A stretch of DNA of 64,000 nucleotides, taken from assembly GCA_900618795.1 (NCBI GenBank), contig UYJD01000001.1, positions 420,790-484,789 on the forward strand, in the 5' to 3' direction. Shown piece by piece: positions 55,304 through 64,000 of this stretch. The notes beneath the pieces are model-generated. The model saw nothing but the letters and a program-made list of their open reading frames with translations, did no database searches and was not told the origin of the DNA. Each line of letters starts with the position of its first letter. Position 1 is the stretch's first letter. A program made the position numbers and the translations under genes. The DNA is from Cyanodermella asteris (taxonomy: Eukaryota; Ascomycota; Lecanoromycetes; Ostropales; Stictidaceae).

Positions 55304-58300
55304 GAATTGGAGGTAGAGGTAAGAGGATGAGATAAGAGTGCGGCGAGGCGAGGATCAATAAGAAGGGTCGGGAGTGTGTCTTGGCCTGGTTGCTGATGCG
55401 GACATGTATGACGTGGTCCGTGCTTCCTGGGTCAACAAGGGAAGAGTGCCGAGGGCAGTGAGGGTGCGGGCAGATCAGAGCAGATCAAGGGCACCGGTCG
55501 AAGTGAGGTGGGAGGCTTCACAGAGGATTATGCTTGCGGCTGTCCCGTGAGCTGCTGGCCCGTGGTAGTGCAGTTGGGTTTTGAGCAGAATGACAGGAAC
55601 AGGTCACGGCCTGGTCCTTGCATATGTAACTAGGTCGATATGATGGGTCTGAGGTTACAAGGGAAGACCAGGTCAGAACGGACAAAGCTGGGTTTAAGAA
55701 GAGACGAGCGGATAGTGGACTCGCGAGGCAAACTGGCGACAGAGCACGCACGGGCAGGGCTGAAATGGGGGTGTGGGGATTGTCGAATTGGGAGGATCTG
55801 AAAACAGAAGCGTGAGTGTGGACAAGGGCGGGACGGTCGAGTGTGCAGTATTGGCATCGAGGAGAAGGACAGGCTAGGATACGAGAAACAGACAGGAGTG
55901 GTTGAGGCTTGGGCTGGAGCAAGAACGGAGACGGGTCTGGTATCGGGCCTCACAGCCATGCGCTGGAAGCATGATTTCTTTCGCGGACTCGACCTGCGGC
56001 CGCGCGAGGCGTCTGGCGGGCCGAGTCAAGCACTTGTCGAGCATCATTGAGGCTCGTCGGGTCATCCATTCCATGTTTAGCAGTGGTGATCTGAGGCTGA
56101 AACGCCAGCCCACGGCTTGTACCAGCGCGGGCAGCTCGGGCCATCAGCAGGCGCCCGGGGGAGGAGGGGGGGGGGGGGNNNNNNNNNNNNNNNNNNNNNN
56201 NNNNNNNNNNNNNNNNNNNNNNNNNNNNNNNNNNNNNNNNNNNNNNNNNNNNNNNNNNNNNNNNNNNNNNNNNNNNNNNNNNNNNNNNNGGAGGAGGGGG
56301 GGGGGGGGTTTCGTGGGCAGTGTGGCCGTAAAGTCGGCCAGGAGGACAGGCAGGGTGGTGGGTCGCAAGCGTGTGCTTCGGCATTGAGACGAGAGTGACA
56401 GTATTACACCGACGAGCGAGGTGAGCAGTGCGGGTCAGAGAGAGGAGAAGTTTGGGCTACAGCGAAGCGGTTTCAGACGAAGCGATACACGCAAGCCGCC
56501 CAATCAGCGCGCGCATGTCACCGGCACGACGCGAGGCTGGCCAATGACAGCACCGCCCGCGGCTACGGGCGCCCGGGCTTAGACTGCGCTGCGCCCGCTA
56601 GCTCCGGCCCGATATAGCAGCAGCGACGACTAATCGCCCACTCAGCACGCTCAAATAGACGCCCGCCCTCGACATGCCTCGTCCCGGCAGTCTGGCGACT
56701 GTGCACCGTTGATTTTTGTTTCTCACGCTGTCTGTCACCTCTCCTTACGCACGGCATTCGTCCAAAAGGCAAAAATAGACTTGTCCGTTTGTGTGCGGCC
56801 CCTTGCTTCTGTTATTTCCCTTCAGCAGACCAACCCCGCCGACTCCGAAGCCCCCACACTCCCTGTCTCTTGGTACCGCGAGAGTGTGTATACTTAGCCA
56901 TCTCCAGGCCGGCTCTGCAGCCCACTGCGAACAGGCCAGAGGATACTGCTATTTTTTGCACCGATAGCCATCGTTATTATTGTCGTGCTGTAGTTTCGCC
57001 GTCGCGGATAGTTAGTGGTACCTGGCTGCTGTGGGGTTGCCGGCACACCAGATAGCCGCCGCGAGTACTGGCGTAGGTACTTCTGGCGGTACTTTCGGTC
57101 ACACGCTCCACACACCCATCACCTCCTATCAAAAACCACCACCTGCGGGTCGTTTCTGGACACCATCAGCCGCCCTCCCTGTTACGGCCATTTCGTCGCC
57201 CAATTGCCCCGTTGAACCCCGGCTCCCCCTGGTCTTGGGACAGGTCTACGCAACGTGCCAGCTTTTAGAGCGTGCGCACGAGGTGCATGTCATTGCCATG
57301 CGTGCGCCAATCCGCCGTCGGCTTCAAGGCAAAAAGGGTGTGCTGACTGCGTCTTGGTTCGCCTCCTGGCAGCCCCTTCTCTGCCCTACGACGCTGCCCG
57401 GACAGCGATAATCGACAACAGACTTTCCATGTCAGACGGCAAGAGTCAGACGGCAATCCGCACCCGCCATGCTCAATGGACCCGGTCCGGCAACAGTCAG
57501 ATTGCATGGCACGGCTGGTCAATTAGCGTTTACAATATTTTTTCCCTCCATGCCGTTGTCTCTGTCGAGCAGATGATTGGCGCGGGCTTTGTGTCCTCGA
57601 TCCATGATCCAGTTGCGTAAAAGCTTGCTCTTGGGCCGCGCGCAATCTTACGATACTCACAGTATCCTCCAACTACGACGCCGCAACTCGTCCCTTTTCG
57701 CGGTTAGTGTAATTTGACTTTTCGCTAGCATGACTTGACGGGTAGGTATACTGGCTTTCCACGGACCACATCTTGTATCCACCGTCTGTATCAGAGCACC
57801 TACGTACTGTATCATGATCGGTGTGCCGTTTGCCACCAAAGCTCCACTCTCTCCGCCCTTTCGTAACGCGCACGCGCTTGCCTGGCGCAGAGCCAACGAT
57901 AGCACGCTTCAAGCCCATCCCTGATGCTGGCGACGAGCATGTGCGCTGGCAATTCCCGCGCGCCCCAGAGCAAAGCCAATCGCCAGAGGCTTGAACTGGA
58001 GCACTCTAGTCACTGCACACACTGCGGATCTCGAATCCTCGAGCCCTGAATGGGAGCTGTCGAGCGTTTCGTAACGCAGCTTGCGAAACAAGCGATCGAT
58101 GAACACCGAACCGCGCTGAGCAGCCACGTGTGGACAGGGCGTTATTTCTTGGTCGAAGAGGGCAATGCAACGGCAAAGACAGTCCATCGCCATAGTCCAT
58201 GGGTGTCGCCGACGAGCCATCTACTTCAGCCTTGCTAAACTGTCAGGTGGGATGCAATCGATGCACATGTTTGTTGATGAATGCACACCAAAGGCGATTC

Positions 58301-61300
58301 ATACCACCAAGTGTAGCCCAAGTACATCCACAAGGAATACAAGGAGCGCCAACACGTCATGCATACTCCATCAGCAAAATCTAAGGCTTTGGTGGGCGTT
58401 GCTGATCAGCATTTCGCTCGTCCGTCTGGCTTCCGGCTGTACTGCAATGCATCGTCAGTCGCCAGGTAGCACTTGAAGTCGCAGGGTGAACGGATGGAGA
58501 GGAAACTGATCCGCAACGATCTTTCGTCCGCCAAGACTGTCGATCGTGTCTACATCAGGTGGCTTTGCACAGACCGAAGACTCCAATTCGTCGGGCTGGC
58601 CAACGCCGCACTGCTGAGACAATCATCGCCAGTGTGTGTGGGGCTTCAACAGGCCAGCCAGTAGGGTGACAGGTACACACAGACTGTCTCCGAAAGACCA
58701 AAGGGTTTGTCGGAGAGTGGAAGGATTCGATCAATCGCTGGCTATCACGGGATGCCTTTCGACGAGCGAAAGACCGCGTGCTGGACTGGCAGATGTGATG
58801 GCACTGAGACGCGCGAGCGCCGTTAGACAACATTTCGTTGGTCCCCAGATTGACCCGCAAGCACCGCTCGGCAATGGACACTGGCGATTGTTCAGCTGGA
58901 CGCTTTGCTGGCATAAGCCGGTGCCACCGTCGTCAAGCGGAGGCGGACTGCTGAACAGTTGCCCCACCAATGGAGTTTAGCGGCCGCTGATGAGCGTTTG
59001 CTGGCGGGCAACAGCGGCTTCAACGGCGGCTAATCGCCAGCTGCGGCTCCTCATTCGCAACGTCGAGTGCCCTCAAATCCACCTCCAACGCACGGCCCTC
59101 GAAATTCAGTGGAGAAACCATCCAGACCTTAATCCCCCAGGACTCAAAGGCGGCCTTCGCCGTACATACCATCACAGTACACTGATGCTCACGGGGCATG
59201 GCCCGCTCCTTGCGCCCGTCTACCGCTGTCCCAGGAGCCGCTGTTTGATCGTCAGCCTTACCAGGGGACGATGTACAGCAAGCACAAAGACGTGTATGCT
59301 GAACTCTCAATGGCTTGCCCGGCATCGTGAGTCCGTCGAGACTAACGTAGCATCGCCATTGTTCGGAACTCCACATTGCCGTCTTACGTCTAGCGTAGAC
59401 CTGGACGCCGTTCAGACGCGCGCGCATCCTTCGGCTGCACTGCAACATCGCCTGTCGAGATACAGCAGCCTTGAACGGCCGCGAGTATGTACTGCTGCGT
59501 TCACCATCCGAAAGGTCCAGACGCTGCCGAACAGTGAACCCGCGCGGCTTTCCAGGAGCGGTCGACATTGTCGCTTTCTGCTGACTGACCATTGGGAGAT
59601 GGAAAAGGCGTTACGGGCGCCTGCGCGAAAGCGATCTTAGTGCCCGAGGCTAGCAGGGATAGCAATGGGGAACCGGTGTCGGGACCATTCTCTGCCTGAC
59701 CGGTGTTCAGTCGGTGAGCAAGACCACACAGCTTGCCACATCAGGTAGATAGGTATCATCAGTACAGCCGGGCGCTAAATGGCGATATGACATGGGAGTG
59801 TTATCTCACTGCATGCATCCAAGCCGAGGCAAGCGAACTATGCTCGCCTTTGCATCTGGAGGGACGGTCGTAAGGAAGCCAGGCTCATGCAGGACAGAAA
59901 CTATTGGGATTTGTTTGCAGAGGCCAAAAAGATAGGTGCACCGCCCCAATATTCGCATGACAGCTGGTGATGAGGAAAAAAGGGTGGTGGTCGTTTCGTA
60001 GACAGGGCTCCACAAGAACAGTTCTGTGCTGCGCCCTGCTGCGTCCAGACATGGCGGGGCGCACACCGTGCCCGCAAGGTTACTCTGAGAATCACAACTG
60101 AAGCCGGTGCGATCAGTTGCATCAGGGCTCCGACAGTCTTCGTCGTGGACTAGTGTTCGAGTACTTGTTTTCGATGGTCACGTTGCTCTTACAGCATGTC
60201 TGCGCTCGCACTTCGACAGCAGTTGGCTTCGGAGCCACCTGTAACTCTCTCGAAACTTGCCACATATCGACCAGCCAGTGGGCGGAAGTCGCGGTTCGCG
60301 GCTGTCGCAAACGTCGCACTCACGCGTTGCCCTACCCTTGCTCAGCTCTGTTAGGTATGCATGCTGCACCGATCGGTCACCTCATCACGGTTGCATCCCG
60401 TCGCGGCGCTTAGCGATACGCTCCAGATGTATAGGCGACAGTACACGTATGCCTCCGATGATATAGGCAGCCAAGGATGAGATCATGCAAGCTTCGGACC
60501 TGCCATACTGCCAGCAAAGGTGGGACTTCAACCGAACCCAGTCACAAGCTGAGAGCCGGCAGTAACGGCGAACGGCGTGTCACATGTACTCGATCGCTGC
60601 TGGGACTGGTTTAGCTAGAAAGGGAGCGTATCCCCAGGACCACGTCACAGCCCAGAATCTTGAGTCGACTGAGCTCATGCAAGGCTCAGCTCCGGGTATA
60701 TTCAGTCTGGCTCGAACACAATGATAAGTCGACGCGCCAGATCATCTTGCACTAGTGCTTTGGACCGTGACGATGATCGGACTCCAGGCGTGGTTCAATC
60801 AGGTAATGATTGTAAAGATTATCTGTCTGTCTCGGACTAAGGAGCCGGCGCTTTAGTTGCGACGTGGGGAAGTTCAATACTGGCGGAAACATGGACCGAC
60901 TACCAGCGGTTGTCTGCTCAATCGCCGTGATCAAGACGCCAAGCGCCGCCACTGAGAGCCGCGCAAGCGTCGGGAGGCCAATCTTCCACTGAGACACGAC
61001 AGACTTACTTTCAGTCTTCCCAGCTCTTTTGCTCCAGCGCCAGCGTCCCCTGCGAACGAGCTGCAGGTCCACAAGGCATCAGCTATAAATTTCAAACCGA
61101 GGAATCATGTGAACATGAAAGCGAGGAAGCCCAGGCCTGACCCACCGCCACGGTTGTTTCGCTGCCTTGTCTCAAGTGGGCTACCCCGTCCGGAAAGTGA
61201 GCATAGCTGCAGACCGCTGGCTGGAAAGGCATTATCGAACGCATCGCTTTCAACCAACGGTTCACTTTGCCACGCTCAGCTAACACCCCAGGTGGGGACG

Positions 61301-64000
61301 AGCGTTGAGTCAGACCCTTCTTCTTCCTTTCACTGTTCTCACCAATCCTGGCGCGCCAATGTCCTCTTACCACTGCGTCATTTTCGACCTATCGAAGGCG
61401 GCGTTCAGCCGTCCATTCAGTCTACCTCGTATCAAGTCCCAGAGCCGTGGCTCTACATGTCTTTCCAACAATCATTTCATCGAACCATTGGGTGAGCTTT
61501 TGTCGTTTCCAGCAGCTCGAGCGGAGCTGGCATCGCGATCGTCCGGCCATGGCTTGACACTCCGAAAGAGACAGGTGCACACGCCGCCCTTGTCTGGCTG
61601 CGCAGCCGTTGAGCCTGGAAAGCCGTACATATCTGAAATCAGCTGAGACCAGCCCCAACCGTTCTTTACGCAATACAGCAATCGTGCGACAAGCCAGCCA
61701 CACTGACAGCTTTGGTTGATTCAACGTCCACCTACGACCTGCTTTTGCGGAGACATCTTTCAATCCGGCTGATCAGGCGAGGTTGCAGTAGCTGTCTCCA
61801 CAACTCGCTCCAATCAGCCTATAGTTAACCTTGTCAATCGCCTGTTCAGGTCAATAGTCACCGGCGACTTGGGTTCATACCGCCCGGTCTTCGATACTAC
61901 CTGTTCCATCCCTGTTCTCGTCAGAATCTCCTAGGGCTGCATATGCAAGACAGAAAGTCTGTAAAAGGTCGCTTGGTATCCTGAGCGAATCACGGACGAT
62001 ATCGCCATGTAGCATCTGATTGCCAGCCTCTCGTGTCCGCTCTCCGCCCTTTGCCTCATCACATGATGATGACAATTGCGTCTTCTGAATGGTCTCTTTC
62101 GCACAGCTTGGCATGCATTTCCTCGAACACTTCGCCACTGCGTCGTGTAACAGTGCATCCAGCAACGCTCCAGAACAGACCCGCCCTGCGCTTACTGCAG
62201 CTTTGCATGTCTATCACAGGAACCATTTCGTCAGGCCATTTTCTGGGCCTATACGTCCAGGCCATCACCAATTGGGACCTCAATGAGCATTATTGCGCAC
62301 AGTTGATCTATGGGCTGGTCCAGCTGATCAGATGCGTTCGTCAGTGTGCTGACGGCTAGTCTGCATATATTGCCTCTGCGTCTCCTCTAGTCATGGTCTG
62401 CAATCGAAGCCCAGCGTCATCATACGCGCTCTCTTACCTCAGCCAGTGATTTGGAGCATATGATCGATCGGTAGCTTGCTCTCGGCACTTTAAGTGTGAG
62501 CTCATTCACTGGCACCTGCGCCCGTGCAAATCTTTCGACTGCTGTTACTGCACATTTGCGGCATGCAGTAAGCATTGCTTGGGCCCGCTTTGCTGAGCGC
62601 TTGACGTCAAACCAGTCAGCCAGGCTGAGCTCAGCTGCATGACCTCGTCAGCAGTCCTGGTGATCCGAGCAACACGACTCCACAGCCTTGTCTGTGGTTC
62701 CAATACATTCCGGCCAGAAACGATGTTTGACTTGCTTGGTCCAATTGACAGCCAAGAAGTACAAGTGTTTTCTCCTCTCAGCCAAATCACAAACAGGCCA
62801 TTGCGAACTTCATGCCGACATGCTCAATCGGAATTAAATTACTGGAAATGGTCGTGGACGGCTTTGAAGGCAACAGAAAGTCATCCGATTATATTACGGT
62901 CTGCGCCGTGCTTGACCTGCATGGCGCCCATACACTCTGCTGCAGATTTGGGTGCCTCCTCTCTTAATGCCTTCCAGCTGTATGGATGCGGTTCAGCGAG
63001 TCGTGCCGTTTATGTACTCAGACACACAAGTGCCCAACATTGACCCGAGATGCAGCTCGGCCTAAGAGGTCTGAGTGGCGCAATCGGCTGCCACTTGCAA
63101 ACCAAGCGATCAAATGGCTTTGAGAAAGCCCATGCACTGAACTTTCAAGCTCGCTCGGGTTCTCGGTTTGACGCGTTTGACGCCAGTACAACGACGGTTG
63201 TTGTGCACAATGACCATTGACTCGCGATTGACCCGAAAAACGACTCCGCTCGGTGTAAATCTCAAAGCCTGCCACTGGTGCAGATGCATCTTCGGTCTAG
63301 CTGGGGATGTCCGATCATCAACCACCCCACCGCCAACTCCTCCAAACCAAGAATCGACAAGGAGCGGCTCGAGGGACATGATTATTGGTCCGAGCAGTAA
63401 CACACCTGACGGCATAATCGCCGTAATTCAGTGATTGGTGGAGATTGTGGAGATGAAAGCTGTTGCTTTGCAGATGCCGCTAGGACGACAGACCCACAAC
63501 AGCATCCACCAACATCATCTGTACCCACGTCCATCAAGGAGTCAGCGCTGATACTCGACCTGATGCTTGCCCTTGTCCTCTCTGGGAAAAGAAGGGGGTG
63601 ATGGACCACACTGCCACACTATTGCGTCTTTCCACTACGCGTTGATCATTCTCCGACTGTTCATTGTCTCTGATTCGAGGATTCACTGTTTCAACTCCTT
63701 GTCCCAACCCACCATGGCGGCTGGGCGGTAGTTACGGTCTGCACGCGCGCAGCCTCGAGGTGGTTGACAAATCTAATGATGGGCCTCTGGATGGGCCGGC
63801 CGTCCGCGGTTGCTTGCGGCAACGGAAAGGTCAATGGTCTGTGCCTGCCTCTCTGTCTCCCGTGCTCATCTCCGTTCCCAGCTTGTGATTGTTCCGTTCC
63901 AAGTTTACCTTCCCGTCTGCTTCCTTTCGTTCTCATGATCATTGTTGGGACGTGCGTCAAGACGGGCTGGTTCCATGGTTCATATTGAGGTTCCCTGCAT
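55304..64000. other. Long gene-poor stretch to the window end
   Basis: 8.7 kb. The first kilobase is the promoter and leader side of the Myb-like gene, then an assembly gap (56179-56289). Beyond it I find only chance ORFs; the two longest (58990-59640 plus, 59020-59592 minus) overlap each other on opposite strands and show no motif. No transposon ends, tRNA or tandem array were recognised. Confidence 0.4.
56179..56289. other. Assembly gap (111 N) between poly-G tracts
   Basis: The N run is bordered on both sides by GGAGGAGGGGGG-type sequence, so the gap probably marks an unread G-rich tandem tract. True length unknown. Confidence 0.97.

Noticed and set aside
58990-59640. Open frame of 216 codons (+), opposed by a 190-codon frame (-)
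   Set aside because: Each is the mirror of the other in GC-rich sequence, neither has a recognisable domain or leader, and codon use does not favour one strand.

Overview
The window looks like a filamentous ascomycete nuclear genome, most likely a dothideomycete-type mould (inference). Genes are separate transcription units with 47-105 nt GT-AG introns carrying CTAAC/CTGAC-type branch sites. The content is typical of such fungi: UDP-galactopyranose mutase, the Uso1 tether, a Cti6-type PHD protein, a DHA-type efflux pump, a nitrilase and a Ser/Thr-rich wall protein. Two assembly gaps (runs of N) lie at 36300-36850 and 56179-56289.

Layout. 1-12.9 kb: a truncated short-chain dehydrogenase (-), a doubtful ORF, an ALY/REF (Yra1/Mlo3) mRNA-export adaptor (+), a PHD-finger protein of the Rpd3L/Cti6 type (+), an ankyrin-like protein (+) and a secreted Ser/Thr-rich protein (+). 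13.8-19.4 kb: a TPT-family nucleotide-sugar transporter (-) and UDP-galactopyranose mutase (+), divergent across 2.4 kb. They form a plausible galactofuranose pair: the mutase makes cytosolic UDP-Galf and the transporter would carry it into the Golgi. 19.4-25.3 kb: a doubtful ORF, a thioredoxin-fold AhpC/TSA-like protein (-), an MFS transporter pseudogene (+) and a SET/MYND protein (-). 25.57 kb: a tRNA-Val(AAC) gene with its ordinary anticodon-loop intron and a second, spliceosomal-looking GT-AG intron in the D-loop. This is the most unusual object in the window. 27-34.6 kb: a tiny MGC-start Gly-rich protein, a second SDR (+), Uso1/p115 (-) and a 14-TM efflux pump (-). 35.7-37.6 kb: a dead secretory lipase (-) split by the first gap; short flanks with TG...CA ends and a 5-bp target duplication indicate an LTR-type insertion there. 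39-44 kb: a nitrilase (+), a GIY-YIG-domain protein (+) and a Gln/Pro-rich nuclear-type protein (-). 44-64 kb is gene-poor: two small conserved-looking ORFs (48.5 and 50.4 kb, -) and a Myb/SANT protein (54.1-55.3 kb, -). The last 8 kb shows no gene I can support.

Two families of short non-autonomous inverted-repeat elements are visible. One has terminal repeats beginning CAAGGCGGG around degenerate 11-12 bp tandem repeats (copies near 8.6, 20.5, 22.5 and 38.2 kb, perhaps a remnant at 52.4 kb). The other is a single 184-bp element with about 35-bp near-perfect terminal repeats and TTAA at both ends (10.7 kb). All intron coordinates are my own reading of splice signals and reading frames, without transcript evidence.
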